A stretch of DNA of 44,752 bases from positions 1 to 44,752 of the forward strand of contig DAOUWZ010000001.1 in the NCBI GenBank assembly GCA_030666865.1, in the 5' to 3' direction. The DNA is from a bacterium (lineage in GTDB: Bacteria; Patescibacteriota; Patescibacteriia; S139-126). Under the pieces are notes generated by a model that worked only from the letters and a program-made list of their open reading frames with translations, was not told where the DNA came from and searched no databases. A program made the translations under genes and the position numbers. Positions 10,058-18,314 of the stretch are shown here, piece by piece. The stretch's first letter is position 1. Each line of letters starts with the position of its first letter.

Positions 10058-10825
10058 TTATTCACCCATTCGCCTGCCCGCCGAATTGGAGGAATTAGAG
10101 ATAAGTTTATTTAAAAAATTTTCTAATTCAGAAATATCTTCGGGTTTGCCAAAATCAATCCAATAATCTTGTAAGATTAAAACTTTTACTTTTTTTTGTC
10201 CAGCCAATTTAGTTACGGCGTCAGTAATTTCATATTCTCCTCGCGGGGATAATTCAACCCTGTCAGCGATATCATATACCTCTGGATTAAATTTATATAA
10301 TCCGGCATTTATAATATTTGACTCTGGTTTAGGATTCTTCTCATCTATTCGTATTAAAAAATCATTCTTATCTTGCACTAAAGTCCCATAAAGTGTTGGA
10401 TCTAGAGATAATAAACCGCCAATATAATTATACTCGTCATCCAAATCTCTAAAACTAGCCAAATCTTTCACTGAAAATAAATTATCACCATTTAGCGCTA
10501 CAAATTGATCATCAATAACTTTATCTTTAGCAGCTAGTAAAGGCATTAATGATCCATATTTTTCCTTGCCTAAAATTTTAAATTGATCAATAAAATCTAA
10601 ATCTGGAAATTCATGAACATATTCCTTTTTAAAATCCTTAAATTTTTCTGACAAATGGCCAGTAATTACAATAATCTCTTCATATCCAGCTTGCTTGATA
10701 TTTTGCAAAAGATAATAAAGAAACGGCTTGCCATTTACCAAAATCAAATGTTTTGGCTTGTCACTAGCTAAATTTCTCATTCTAGTTCCACGACCTGCGG
10801 CAAATACAACTATTTTATTTATCAT
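10058..10825 (-). CDS. Sugar-phosphate nucleotidyltransferase family protein
   Basis: GT-A-fold nucleotidyltransferase of 255 residues. The N-terminal signature AAGRGTRMRNLASDKPKHLI binds the nucleotide and phosphate. ALNGDNLF carries the metal-binding aspartate, and the later NAGLYKFNPEVY and DYWIDFGKPEDI segments are typical of mannose-1-phosphate guanylyl- or glucose-1-phosphate thymidylyltransferases. It lacks the C-terminal left-handed helix of bifunctional GlmU. The exact sugar and nucleotide cannot be told. The last codons (SNSAGRRMGE) are encoded by a GC-rich stretch that shares the 13-mer CCATTCGCCTGCC with a site inside purD, so the tail looks repeat-derived. The gene lies between a FemAB-like ligase and envelope genes. 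Confidence 0.8.
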   Translation of the reverse strand: MINKIVVFAAGRGTRMRNLASDKPKHLILVNGKPFLYYLLQNIKQAGYEEIIVITGHLSEKFKDFKKEYVHEFPDLDFIDQFKILGKEKYGSLMPLLAAKDKVIDDQFVALNGDNLFSVKDLASFRDLDDEYNYIGGLLSLDPTLYGTLVQDKNDFLIRIDEKNPKPESNIINAGLYKFNPEVYDIADRVELSPRGEYEITDAVTKLAGQKKVKVLILQDYWIDFGKPEDISELENFLNKLISNSSNSAGRRMGE

Positions 10826-10924
10826 AATCCGATGCTAATTTACTAATTAATACTAATAATACTAATAGCCAAAATAAATTATTTATTAGTATAACTCGTA
10901 TGCATTCGTATATTGGTATCGCGA

Positions 10925-11992
10925 TTATAATATTTTCCTACCTAACTTATACAACTCATACCATGTTTTATTATACACCCAATCCCAAGCACCAACATAA
11001 TTAACCTCCCTACCGCCAAAACCTTTTTTAAATCTAGTTATACCCGACCAACAACTCTCTTTATCACTCTTATTTATTTTTCTATTTCCTGGGGCAATCC
11101 CATAAAAATCAAACAACCCATAACTGGCCTCTTTGGCAGCTTTGATAGCTTGCCACTGTAATAGGTAAGGAGCCATAATATTTTTCTGCTGATCACTAGA
11201 AGCGCCATGCAAGTAAACTACCCGGTCGCCAAAAAATGAAAATAAAGCAGCTGCCAACGGTACACCGTCCTTTTCCGCAATTATCAACTTAATAGTTAAT
11301 TCAAATTGATCAGAAGTTTTAGCAAATCGAAACTGATTCCAAAGCTGATAGTAATATTCCCTATGGTGAGAATAAAAATTATCACGTTTAGTTGTCAATT
11401 GCATCAATACCCAGAAAATATCAAAATCTTTAACACTGGCGCCAACACGCACTTTGACTTCTTTTTTTTCTGCCAACCGAATATTATATCTAGTTTTTTG
11501 ATGCATACCTTTCAAAATATCAGCTTCAGATTTTTTCAAATCTACCACCCAAGTATCACGAGGCTGAATAGCATCGGTAGATTTTAAATTTAAATTGAAG
11601 AAATAATTTCCCAATTCTTCAATAGTTAATCTCGGTTCTAGACGTAAAAATATCTCCAATTTTGTATTAGTGTCAATCGTGATATCTCTACTTCTTGAAA
11701 GAAATAATTTAATAATTTCTTCTTTTTGAGATGTAGAAATATTTTGCTTAAATACTGGACCATAAGGACAATATAAATAAGTCCGACTTAGCGGTAATTT
11801 GTGTTCTATCATTGTGCCGACTGCCAAAATTTCATTATTTTCATAAATACCAAAACGCCAAATATTTTTACCAATAGATTTTTGAAATTCTCCCCACTCC
11901 CAGGACTGCAAAAATTGCCCGCCCTCTGCCAAGCTGACAAAATAATTCAATTCTTGTTTATTTGTAACCTCTTTAACTTGCATATTCCCCAT
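10925..11992 (-). CDS. FemAB/FemX-like peptidoglycan bridge ligase
   Basis: Member of the FemABX family (double GNAT fold), which transfers amino acids from aminoacyl-tRNA to the side chain of lipid-linked peptidoglycan precursors. Length 355. Recognisable parts are FLQSWEWGEFQKSIG (about 27-41), YCPYGPVF (about 74-81), KGMHQKTRYNIRLAEKK, the typical FemAB linker of the two domains, and YLLQWQAIKAAKEASYGLFDFYGIAP near the C-terminus. The second ATG (M4) has GGGGA just upstream and may be the true start; the first has GGAG about 14 nt upstream. It is followed by the nucleotidyltransferase and Mur ligase genes, consistent with a cell-wall role. The amino acid added is unknown. Confidence 0.82.
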   Translation of the reverse strand: MGNMQVKEVTNKQELNYFVSLAEGGQFLQSWEWGEFQKSIGKNIWRFGIYENNEILAVGTMIEHKLPLSRTYLYCPYGPVFKQNISTSQKEEIIKLFLSRSRDITIDTNTKLEIFLRLEPRLTIEELGNYFFNLNLKSTDAIQPRDTWVVDLKKSEADILKGMHQKTRYNIRLAEKKEVKVRVGASVKDFDIFWVLMQLTTKRDNFYSHHREYYYQLWNQFRFAKTSDQFELTIKLIIAEKDGVPLAAALFSFFGDRVVYLHGASSDQQKNIMAPYLLQWQAIKAAKEASYGLFDFYGIAPGNRKINKSDKESCWSGITRFKKGFGGREVNYVGAWDWVYNKTWYELYKLGRKIL

Positions 11993-12009
11993 GTAACATA
12001 TTTACTCCG

Positions 12010-12573
12010 TTATTTCCCCAACAATCTTAAAACTTGTGATATTTTTTCTTCAACTGACAATTTATTATCTACTTGTTTGACAGCTTCTCTAATTTCAACT
12101 GGCTTATAACCAAGTGACTCCAAAGCTTCTACTACTTCACTGCTTGATTCACTACCAATAGAAGCAGTAAGACCAGCACCAATCTTTGACTTAAGTTCAA
12201 CTACAATTCTCTCCGCTGTTTTCTTGCCAATACCATTTACCTTTTGCAAGAATCCGGGATCATCATTTGTTATAGCTTGCCGGATATCTTCTACTCCTGC
12301 AGCATCCAAAATAGACAAAGCAGATTTCGGACCAATGCCAGAAATTGTAATTAATAATTTGAAAAAATGATATTGACTTTCATTAGTAAATCCATAAAGA
12401 TCAAAAGCATCTTCCCTAACTATTGTCACAATATCAAACTCAATATCTTGTCCGGGTTTAACATCTGATAGAATTCCTTTGGCAACAAATACCTCATAAC
12501 CAACACCGCCAACTAATAAAGTTAGTGACTTTTCTCCTAATCTTTTCACTTGTCCAGTTAAATAAGAAATCAT
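12010..12573 (-). CDS. ruvA: Holliday junction DNA helicase subunit RuvA
   Basis: Four-way-junction binding subunit of the RuvAB branch-migration complex, 187 residues. The N-terminal OB domain begins MISYLTGQVKRLGEKSLTLL. Two helix-hairpin-helix motifs follow (LITISGIGPKSALSIL at 74-89 and KVNGIGKKTAERIV at 111-124). The C-terminal three-helix domain that contacts RuvB (ALESLGYKPVEIREAV) is present after a flexible serine-rich linker. ruvB and ruvC are not in this window. It begins about 120 nt from the divergent small membrane protein gene, and the gap contains two AGTATATAGTATT-like direct repeats. Confidence 0.95.
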   Translation of the reverse strand: MISYLTGQVKRLGEKSLTLLVGGVGYEVFVAKGILSDVKPGQDIEFDIVTIVREDAFDLYGFTNESQYHFFKLLITISGIGPKSALSILDAAGVEDIRQAITNDDPGFLQKVNGIGKKTAERIVVELKSKIGAGLTASIGSESSSEVVEALESLGYKPVEIREAVKQVDNKLSVEEKISQVLRLLGK

Positions 12574-12694
12574 TAAATAGTATATAGTATTATGTATATA
12601 GTATATAGTATTTTCAGAATATTTGCATTTTTATAATAAAAATTGTATTTTAAAATTATCACCGTTATTTCACAAAATTAGAAAGGTACAAAAA

Positions 12695-13048
12695 ATGAAA
12701 AAATTATCGTTTATAACTGGGGTATTAACAATTATAATAATAACTATCAATACATTATATCCCAAAATGACCATTTGGCTATGGGAAAATCTTTTTGTTA
12801 ATTGGCGACAGGGCCTAGCAACAATCTATCTCGGTATAATAATTGTCTTTGCGCTGGCTGTAATATACAGCATAATAAAATTAAATCCCAATAGAGAAAC
12901 AAAGCAATTTATTCAAAAATACCCTGAACATGAAACGATTATAGAAAATCTGGTAAACGAAATTGAGAGCTCCTTTGAGCTAACAATGGATAAAAAATTC
13001 GTGTTCAAAGCATTAAAAAGATTAATATTACGCGTAGCAAAATATTAA
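12695..13048 (+). CDS. Small membrane protein of unknown function
   Basis: I do not recognise this family. The ATG at 12695 is preferred because GAAAGG lies 8 nt upstream; an in-frame upstream start at 12623 has no such site. The 117-residue product has two hydrophobic segments (about 4-22 and 41-62) separated by an aromatic stretch (IWLWENLFVNWRQGL). A C-terminal soluble, probably helical domain of about 50 charged residues ends in KRLILRVAKY. It is the only gene of its transcript: a strong terminator follows 24 nt after the stop and ruvA diverges upstream. Confidence 0.6.
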   Translation: MKKLSFITGVLTIIIITINTLYPKMTIWLWENLFVNWRQGLATIYLGIIIVFALAVIYSIIKLNPNRETKQFIQKYPEHETIIENLVNEIESSFELTMDKKFVFKALKRLILRVAKY

Positions 13049-13071
13049 TCTTTTTGCCAAACCCTAAAATT

Positions 13072-13099
13072 AAAGCCCTGTCCTTTCGGGCTTTTTTTC
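13072..13099 (+). terminator. Intrinsic terminator
   Basis: AAAGCCC and GGGCTTT pair around a short loop, followed by a run of seven T. It ends the small membrane protein transcript. Confidence 0.85.
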
Positions 13100-13130
13100 T
13101 TTAGTATTAAACTATATACTAATAAATTAT

Positions 13131-13150
13131 CCCCGCAGTTTGCTTGCGGA
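13131..13150. repeat. REP-like GC hairpin CCCCGCAG/TGCGGAG
   Basis: CCCCGCAGTTTGCTTGCGGA forms a short hairpin (CCGCA/TGCGG). It resembles the hairpin at 109-129 (CCCCGTCAGC/GCTGCGGGG), suggesting both are ends of the same IS200-like or REP family. No transposase is next to it. Confidence 0.45.
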
Positions 13151-13162
13151 GAATTCTTTAGA

Positions 13163-13269
13163 TTGAAGTGCTCCGACCGCTACAGATTTGGATAATATTT
13201 ATAATAATTGTTTATTTATATGTAAATATTATAATATAGATAAAGCGTGTAGCGGTCGGAGCACTTCAA
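13163..13269. repeat. 22-bp perfect inverted repeat upstream of uvrB
   Basis: The arms at 13163-13184 and 13248-13269 are perfect reverse complements over 22 bp; the left arm starts TTGAAGTGCTCCGACC. They enclose 63 nt of AT-rich sequence, which itself contains ATAATATTTA and TAAATATTAT inverted, so the whole unit can fold as one long hairpin. GC-rich ends with an AT-rich centre and no ORF give a MITE-like look. It lies 44 nt before the uvrB start and may overlap its promoter region. Confidence 0.75.
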
Positions 13270-13312
13270 CCAAAATTCTGTTATCTAGTCGCCAATAGGT
13301 AAAATAAGTCAT

Positions 13313-15286
13313 ATGAATAAATTCCAACTACAATCCAAATTCAAACCTACCGGAGACCAACCAGGAGCAATTAAAAAATTGACCACGGGGCTCCAGCGCG
13401 GTAATAAAAAACAAACTCTACTTGGTGTCACTGGCTCTGGTAAAACTTTTACTATGGCTAATATTATTGAATTGACACAAAAACCAACTTTAATAATATC
13501 TCACAACAAAACGCTGGCAGCACAATTAGCTAGTGAATTTCAAGACTTTTTCCCAAGTAATGCTGTGCATTATTTTGTTTCTTATTATGACTACTACCAA
13601 CCAGAAGCTTATATACCCCGCTCAGATACTTATATAGAAAAAGAAACTCAAATCAATGAAGAAATTGACCGCTTGCGTCACGCCGCTACTACTTCTTTGA
13701 TGACTAGAAATGATGTAATAATCGTAGCTTCAGTTTCTTGTATTTATGGATTGGGAAACCCTCAGGAATATCTAGGCATGAAAATAAAACTAGTAATAAA
13801 TAAAAAATATCAGCGCAAAGAAATCTTGAATCAGCTAAACATTATGCAATACCAACGCAATGATGTGGAATTGAAAAGAAATACTTATCAAGTCAAAGGT
13901 GAAATTATTTCTATTCATTCTTCAGCTATGCTTGATGCCTATATTCGGCTTAGTTTTTTTGGCGACCTGTTGGAAAAAATTGAAGAAATAAATTTTCTAA
14001 CTGGTAAAATAATAAATACTTATCCAGAAATAGAGATATATTCTACTACTCACTATATTGCCGCGCCGAAAAAATTACCCACAATTATAAAAAAAATAAA
14101 AACAGAAATGCTGTCTCGGGTAAAAAAACTAAAAGCGCAAAATAAACTACTGGAGGCGCAAAGAATTTCCCAGCGAGTAAATTTTGATATTGAAATGATG
14201 GAAACAACTGGCTATTGCAATGGGGTTGAAAATTATTCGCGGTATTTTGACGGACGAAAAGCCGGCACCCCACCTTTTACTTTGATTGATTATTTTTCCA
14301 AAAATTATTTGATGTTTATTGATGAATCACATATGACTATTCCGCAAATCAGAGCCATGCAAGCAGGCGACCGTGCGCGTAAACAAACATTGGTTGATTT
14401 TGGTTTTAGATTGCCGTCAGCACTTGATAACCGACCGCTTAAATATGAAGAATTTGAACCAAAAATAAATCAAGTGGTTTATATATCTGCTACTCCGAAT
14501 GAATATGAAAAACAAGCTTCCACTCAAATTGTAGAACAGCTGATCAGACCAACCGGACTACTTGATCCTAAAATTGTTATCAAACCAACTAAACATCAGA
14601 TTGATAGCCTGCTTGAAGAAATAAATAAAACAATCGACAAAAAACAACGCGTGCTGGTAACAACTATAACCAAACGCCTAGCAGAAAATCTGACTGAATA
14701 TTTACAAGAATTAGGGATTAAGGCGCAATACATTCACTCGGATGTAAAAACTTTTGAACGACTAGAAATTTTACAATCCCTGCGCCAAGGTGAATACGAT
14801 GTACTAGTCGGGATAAATCTACTTCGAGAAGGTTTGGATTTGCCAGAAGTATCTTTAGTAGCAATCTTGGATGCTGATAAAGAAGGATTCTTGCGCTCGG
14901 ACACTACTCTGATTCAAACTATGGGTCGGGCGGCCAGACACAAAGAGGGTAGAGTGATTATGTATGCTGATAAAATCACCGGTTCAATGAAACGAGCGAT
15001 TGACGAAACAAGTCGTCGTCGTAAAACTCAAAAACAATACAATAAAAAGCATAATATTAAACCACAAACTATAGAAAAAGAAATCAAAAATATAATGCTG
15101 GCTGGAACCAGTAAACCTAAAGATACTGTAGATAAGATTGATGTTAGTAAATTACCTAAAAATGAAATTAAATTTATTGTTAAAGATTTAGAAGCACAAA
15201 TGGAAATTGCGGCTGATAATTTACAATATGAAAAAGCAGCTAAATTAAGAGATCAAATCGCCGAGTTGAAAGGTATAAAAAAATAA
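13313..15286 (+). CDS. uvrB: Excinuclease ABC subunit B
   Basis: DNA damage-recognition helicase of nucleotide excision repair, 657 residues, full length. Walker A is GVTGSGKT at 38-45. The beta-hairpin segment YYDYYQPEAYIP, which clamps one DNA strand, is present. Motif II reads FIDESHMT, with the helicase motif VSLVAILDADKEGFLRS and the arginine motif TMGRAARH near residue 545. The C-terminal UVR domain (MEIAADNLQYEKAAKLRDQIAEL), which binds UvrC, is intact. Coding bias is like the neighbours. uvrA and uvrC are not in the window. The start ATG lacks a strong ribosome binding site but gives the canonical FKPTGDQP N-terminus. Confidence 0.97.
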   Translation: MNKFQLQSKFKPTGDQPGAIKKLTTGLQRGNKKQTLLGVTGSGKTFTMANIIELTQKPTLIISHNKTLAAQLASEFQDFFPSNAVHYFVSYYDYYQPEAYIPRSDTYIEKETQINEEIDRLRHAATTSLMTRNDVIIVASVSCIYGLGNPQEYLGMKIKLVINKKYQRKEILNQLNIMQYQRNDVELKRNTYQVKGEIISIHSSAMLDAYIRLSFFGDLLEKIEEINFLTGKIINTYPEIEIYSTTHYIAAPKKLPTIIKKIKTEMLSRVKKLKAQNKLLEAQRISQRVNFDIEMMETTGYCNGVENYSRYFDGRKAGTPPFTLIDYFSKNYLMFIDESHMTIPQIRAMQAGDRARKQTLVDFGFRLPSALDNRPLKYEEFEPKINQVVYISATPNEYEKQASTQIVEQLIRPTGLLDPKIVIKPTKHQIDSLLEEINKTIDKKQRVLVTTITKRLAENLTEYLQELGIKAQYIHSDVKTFERLEILQSLRQGEYDVLVGINLLREGLDLPEVSLVAILDADKEGFLRSDTTLIQTMGRAARHKEGRVIMYADKITGSMKRAIDETSRRRKTQKQYNKKHNIKPQTIEKEIKNIMLAGTSKPKDTVDKIDVSKLPKNEIKFIVKDLEAQMEIAADNLQYEKAAKLRDQIAELKGIKK

Positions 15287-15346
15287 ATACTGATTTAAAT
15301 CAGTATTTAAATAAGTATTTATTAAAATCTACCTACCAATAGATAA

Positions 15347-15370
15347 ATAAAAAGGGCCTTAAATGGCCCT
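15347..15370 (-). terminator. Terminator overlapping the stop of the 58-codon gene
   Basis: On the minus strand AGGGCC and GGCCCT pair around ATTTAA and are followed by TTTTTATTT. The TAA stop of the small gene lies in the loop. uvrB converges from the other side; its own weak candidate is the palindrome ATACTGATTTAAATCAGTAT just after its stop. Confidence 0.75.
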
Positions 15371-15535
15371 ATTATTATGACGAGAAGGTATAAAAAAATC
15401 TATTACCGACTCAATTATATATTTTGTTATAAAGTATATAAGAACCCAACTTAAAGAAAATATAATAATTACAACCATATCAACCCAGCTCCATCCTTTA
15501 ATTAAAACATTAACTAAATCATTAAGTATTTCCAC
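15359..15535 (-). CDS. Small membrane peptide, GTG start, no family recognised
   Basis: A 58-codon frame starting at GTG (15535), preceded by AAGGAG at 6-nt spacing. The product begins MEILNDLVNVLIKGWSWVD. One strong hydrophobic helix follows (MVVIIIFSLSWVLIYFI, about 20-36), then a weaker one (IIESVIDFFI) and a basic tail SRHNNRAI. The N-terminal 19 residues could form an amphipathic helix. A promoter (TTGACT, 16 nt, TATTAT at 15601-15574) lies about 40 nt upstream and a terminator overlaps the stop, so a complete compact transcription unit is visible. The coding call rests on these signals, not on homology. Confidence 0.6.
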   Translation of the reverse strand: MEILNDLVNVLIKGWSWVDMVVIIIFSLSWVLIYFITKYIIESVIDFFIPSRHNNRAI

Positions 15536-15573
15536 AATTTACTCCTTTTAATTATTAAACTTTTACTGTCTTA

Positions 15574-15601
15574 ATAATAAAATACTGTAATGAATAGTCA
15601 A
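15574..15601 (-). promoter_or_regulatory. Promoter of the 58-codon membrane peptide gene
   Basis: Minus strand TTGACT, 16-nt spacer, TATTAT; the start point would be near 15567, about 30 nt before the GTG. It matches sigma-70 type spacing and points at the gene. Confidence 0.6.
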
Positions 15602-15625
15602 TACTACAAAATGATATTTAAATAG

Positions 15626-15652
15626 TGTAGCGGAAACCTTTAGGTTTCCACA
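15626..15652. repeat. Palindrome with TGTAGCGG lead
   Basis: TGT, then GGAAACCT / AGGTTTCC around two T, then ACA. The lead TGTAGCGG recurs in the uvrB-upstream inverted repeat (13248) and just upstream of purM (near 26960), so these may share an element end. Confidence 0.55.
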
Positions 15653-15656
15653 ATAA

Positions 15657-15686
15657 CCAATGAACATACCGTGGTATGTTCATTGG
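15657..15686. repeat. 14-bp perfect palindrome CCAATGAACATACC
   Basis: CCAATGAACATACC and GGTATGTTCATTGG flank GT. A second direct copy of GGTATGTTCAT follows immediately (15685-15695). It lies between the purH terminator and another palindrome. Confidence 0.7.
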
Positions 15687-15697
15687 TATGTTCATCC

Positions 15698-15727
15698 AAA
15701 AAAAAGGACGACTAGAGCCGCCCCTTT
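15698..15727 (-). terminator. Terminator at the end of the purine gene block
   Basis: On the minus strand GGGCGGC pairs with GTCGTCC (two G-U pairs) around TCTA. The stem is extended by AAA/TTT and followed by a run of eight T. It lies about 90 nt beyond the purH stop. Confidence 0.75.
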
Positions 15728-15757
15728 GATAAAAATAATCCAACTCTCTATTTACCG

Positions 15758-15784
15758 TAGTGACAGAGCGGTGCTCTGTCACTA
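15758..15784. repeat. GACAGAGC palindrome, copy 1
   Basis: TAGTGACAGAGC and GCTCTGTCACTA flank GGT. Two further copies with the same core occur at 22643-22671 and 42070-42097, differing in the loop and one arm base. Confidence 0.85.
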
Positions 15785-15815
15785 TAAATTTGATCAAAAT
15801 ATTAACAAGATTAAG

Positions 15816-17327
15816 TTAATGCTTAAACGACCTAACCCCAGTAAATACCATACTCATTTTATGTTCATCGACTGCGGTAATTACATCTTTATCTTTGATA
15901 CTGCCACCTGGTTGGATGATTGCGGTAATTCCTGCCTTAGCTAAGGTATCCACGCCATCCCGAAAAGGGAAAAAAGCGTCTGAAGCGCAAACCGACCTCT
16001 GTACTCTATCACCAGCTTTTTTGATAGCAATATCTACTGAATCCACTCTGGACATTTGCCCAGAACCGCTGCCAACAATCATCTTATCTTTTACTAAAAC
16101 TATAGCATTTGATTTCACATGTTTGGCTACTTGCCAAGCAAATAATAAATTTTCTAATTCTGTTTTACTAGGTTTTTTCTTGCTCACTATTTTTAAATTA
16201 TCACTAGCCACTTTTGATTTATCAAAATCCTGCTCCAGCATGCCGCCTACTACTTGTCGGTAAGCTTTGACATTGCCGCTGGTTTTAATTTCACCAAGTT
16301 TCAATAAACGAATATTTTTTTTCTTCTTTAAAATATCAAGCACTGCTGGTTCATAATCGGGCGCCAACACTACCTCTGCAAAAACTTTATTGATAGCTTC
16401 CGCAATTTTGATAGTACAATCTCTATTCAAAACAATAATCCCGCCAAAAGCAGATAATGAATCACCAGCATAAGCATTTAAAAAAGCGGTGTCTATATCA
16501 TCTGCTACTGCGCAACCGCAAGGATTAGTATGCTTGATAACAGCGGCGGCTGCTCTGTCAAATTCTTTAATTAGATTCAACGCGCCGTCAGCGTCCATGA
16601 TATTATTATAGGAAAGTTCTTTGCCATGCAAAACTTCGGCATCTACCACGCTAGTTTCTCTGATAATATCATCTTGATATAGGGTAGCGGCTTGATGAGG
16701 ATTCTCACCATAGCGAAGTTCACGTACTTTTTTATATTCCAAATTTAACTTCTCATTTTTATCAAAATAATTAGCAATTAAATCATCATAACGACTGGTC
16801 AAACTAAAAACTTTTACAACTAACTCCCTTTTCAATTCCAGGCTTACCTTTCCTGTTTTTAATTCTGTTAAAACTCTCTGATAATCACCAGGATCTGTTA
16901 CCACGGTAACATGTTTATAATTTTTAGCAGCTGCCCGCAGCATAGTTGGTCCGCCAATGTCTATATTGTGCACTGCCTGCTTCTCTGTCACATCTGCTTT
17001 ACTGATAGTTTCCGCAAAAGGATACAAATTAACCACTACCATATCTATCATAGAAATATTATGTTCTTGAGCGTCTTGCAGGTGAGATGACTCATTGCGA
17101 TCAGCTAAAATTCCGGCATGAATTTTGGGATGCAGGGTTTTTACCCGACCATCCATCATTTCCGGAAAATTTGTCATCTCTTCAACAGTAGTAACTTTAA
17201 CGCCAGCTTTAGCTAAAAGTTTGGCAGTACCGCCAGATGATATAATCTCCCAGCCTAAATTTATAAGTTCTTTGGCAAACTCCATTATTCCGTTTTTATC
17301 ATAAACGCTAATAAGTGCTTTGGACAT
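15816..17327 (-). CDS. purH: Bifunctional AICAR formyltransferase / IMP cyclohydrolase
   Basis: Catalyses the last two steps to IMP: formylation of AICAR with 10-formyl-THF, then ring closure. At 503 residues it is full length. The N-terminal MGS-like cyclohydrolase domain (to about 190) starts ALISVYDKNGIMEFAKEL and contains SGGTAKLL, MMDGRVKTLHPKIHAGIL and NLYPF. The transformylase domain has LRYGENPHQ and the catalytic Lys-His of AAVIKHTNPCGCAV, and ends SDAFFPFRDGVD...IQPGGS. It is last in the run of minus-strand purine genes, separated from purN by a small opposite-strand gene, so it may have its own promoter. The folate cofactor can come from FolD, encoded in the same block. Confidence 0.98.
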   Translation of the reverse strand: MSKALISVYDKNGIMEFAKELINLGWEIISSGGTAKLLAKAGVKVTTVEEMTNFPEMMDGRVKTLHPKIHAGILADRNESSHLQDAQEHNISMIDMVVVNLYPFAETISKADVTEKQAVHNIDIGGPTMLRAAAKNYKHVTVVTDPGDYQRVLTELKTGKVSLELKRELVVKVFSLTSRYDDLIANYFDKNEKLNLEYKKVRELRYGENPHQAATLYQDDIIRETSVVDAEVLHGKELSYNNIMDADGALNLIKEFDRAAAAVIKHTNPCGCAVADDIDTAFLNAYAGDSLSAFGGIIVLNRDCTIKIAEAINKVFAEVVLAPDYEPAVLDILKKKKNIRLLKLGEIKTSGNVKAYRQVVGGMLEQDFDKSKVASDNLKIVSKKKPSKTELENLLFAWQVAKHVKSNAIVLVKDKMIVGSGSGQMSRVDSVDIAIKKAGDRVQRSVCASDAFFPFRDGVDTLAKAGITAIIQPGGSIKDKDVITAVDEHKMSMVFTGVRSFKH

Positions 17328-17398
17328 ATATATTTGACTAATTATTAATAATTAATTAAGGTATAAACAATATGTACTTTTTCCCAAAAGGAGGGGTT

Positions 17399-17602
17399 AT
17401 GAGTAATATAAAAAAAAGAGGATATGTTCAAGTTGAACCTGGTAGCGAACGGGGACCTTCAGTAACCGAATTGTTAAACGGCACAATAATTTATAACACT
17501 CCGTACAATCACGCTTTGCACGGCGAAACTGTGCCAACTGAAGAAACTAACCGTATTTACTGGTTTGATGACGAAGAAATAAAAATATTCGGTTATAATT
17601 AG
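17399..17602 (+). CDS. Small hypothetical protein inside the purine block
   Basis: No family recognised. The ATG at 17399 is chosen over one 27 nt upstream because AAAGGAGGGG ends 2-3 nt before it, with AGGAG about 5 nt away. The 67-residue product is soluble and acidic toward the C-terminus, with no membrane segment or cysteine motif. It reads NIKKRGYVQVEPGSERG at the start and ENRIYWFDDEE-like residues (TNRIYWFDDEEIKIF) at the end. It is the only + strand gene between purH and purN and has a strong terminator directly at its stop. The strong ribosome binding site and terminator support expression. Confidence 0.65.
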   Translation: MSNIKKRGYVQVEPGSERGPSVTELLNGTIIYNTPYNHALHGETVPTEETNRIYWFDDEEIKIFGYN

Positions 17603-17623
17603 CCTGCCTTAGCAGGCTTTTTT
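17601..17623 (+). terminator. Terminator of the 67-codon gene
   Basis: AGCCTGC and GCAGGCT pair around CTTA, followed by TTTTTT. The stem starts within the stop codon. Confidence 0.88.
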
Positions 17624-17625
17624 CT

Positions 17626-18213
17626 CTACTCAATTTTTCCTTGAGCAAACGTTTCTAAACCTTTTAAAATAACTTCCTGCTCTTTGGCTTGAACTTTTGT
17701 TTTTAAAGATTCAGGAGTTTCACCGACAGTAATAGCTACTTTTTTCTGCAGAATAATCGGACCAGTATCAACTCCTTCATCAATAAAATGCAAAGTGCAA
17801 CCAGTTTCTTTTTCCCCAGCATCTAATACTGCCTGGTGAACATCCAAATCCATTCCGGGATATTTAGGAAGTAAGCTGGGGTGAATATTCATTATTCTAT
17901 TTTTATACGGCTGAACTAATACTCCGGTAATAATCCGCATATAACCGATAAGTAATATTAAATCAACTCCGTGCTCCTGACAAACTCGTAAACATTCTTC
18001 ATCATACTCTTCCCGAGTTTTTCCTTTGGCATCAATAAAAATAATTTTAATACCAGCTTGCTTAGCCCGCTCCAAAGCAAAACAATCTTGCTTATTTGAT
18101 AATACGAATTTTAAATCAACAAAATCCAGACTACCACCTTCAACACCATCTATAATGGGCTGTAAATCTGTCCCACGGGTTGATGCGAATACAGCTAGAT
18201 TTATTTTATTCAT
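17626..18213 (-). CDS. purN: Phosphoribosylglycinamide formyltransferase
   Basis: Converts GAR to formyl-GAR with 10-formyl-THF, third step of IMP synthesis; 195 residues, usual for PurN. The phosphate loop reads FASTRGTDLQPIID, where many homologues have GSGSNLQ. The catalytic region NIHPSLLPKYPG carries the conserved Asn and His, and DEGVDTGPIILQKKV carries the essential Asp. The usual H-x-H after the catalytic loop reads GMDLDVHQAV, a mild divergence. The GAR used comes from PurD, encoded just upstream with a 101-nt spacer. No PurT is present in the window. Confidence 0.95.
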   Translation of the reverse strand: MNKINLAVFASTRGTDLQPIIDGVEGGSLDFVDLKFVLSNKQDCFALERAKQAGIKIIFIDAKGKTREEYDEECLRVCQEHGVDLILLIGYMRIITGVLVQPYKNRIMNIHPSLLPKYPGMDLDVHQAVLDAGEKETGCTLHFIDEGVDTGPIILQKKVAITVGETPESLKTKVQAKEQEVILKGLETFAQGKIE

Positions 18214-18314
18214 CTGGTATTACTTTCTAATCAGTGTAAATCAGCTCATATCAGTATAAATCTAATACAAGATTAAGACTGATAGACAACGGATTACCAC
18301 GGATGTTAAATTAT

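Noticed and set aside
12623-12694. Upstream start for the small membrane protein
   Set aside because: No ribosome binding site; the ATG at 12695 has GAAAGG at normal spacing and gives a typical N-terminal membrane segment.
15660-15944. + strand ORF of 94 codons
   Set aside because: It is made of palindromic repeats, the purH terminator and antisense purH.
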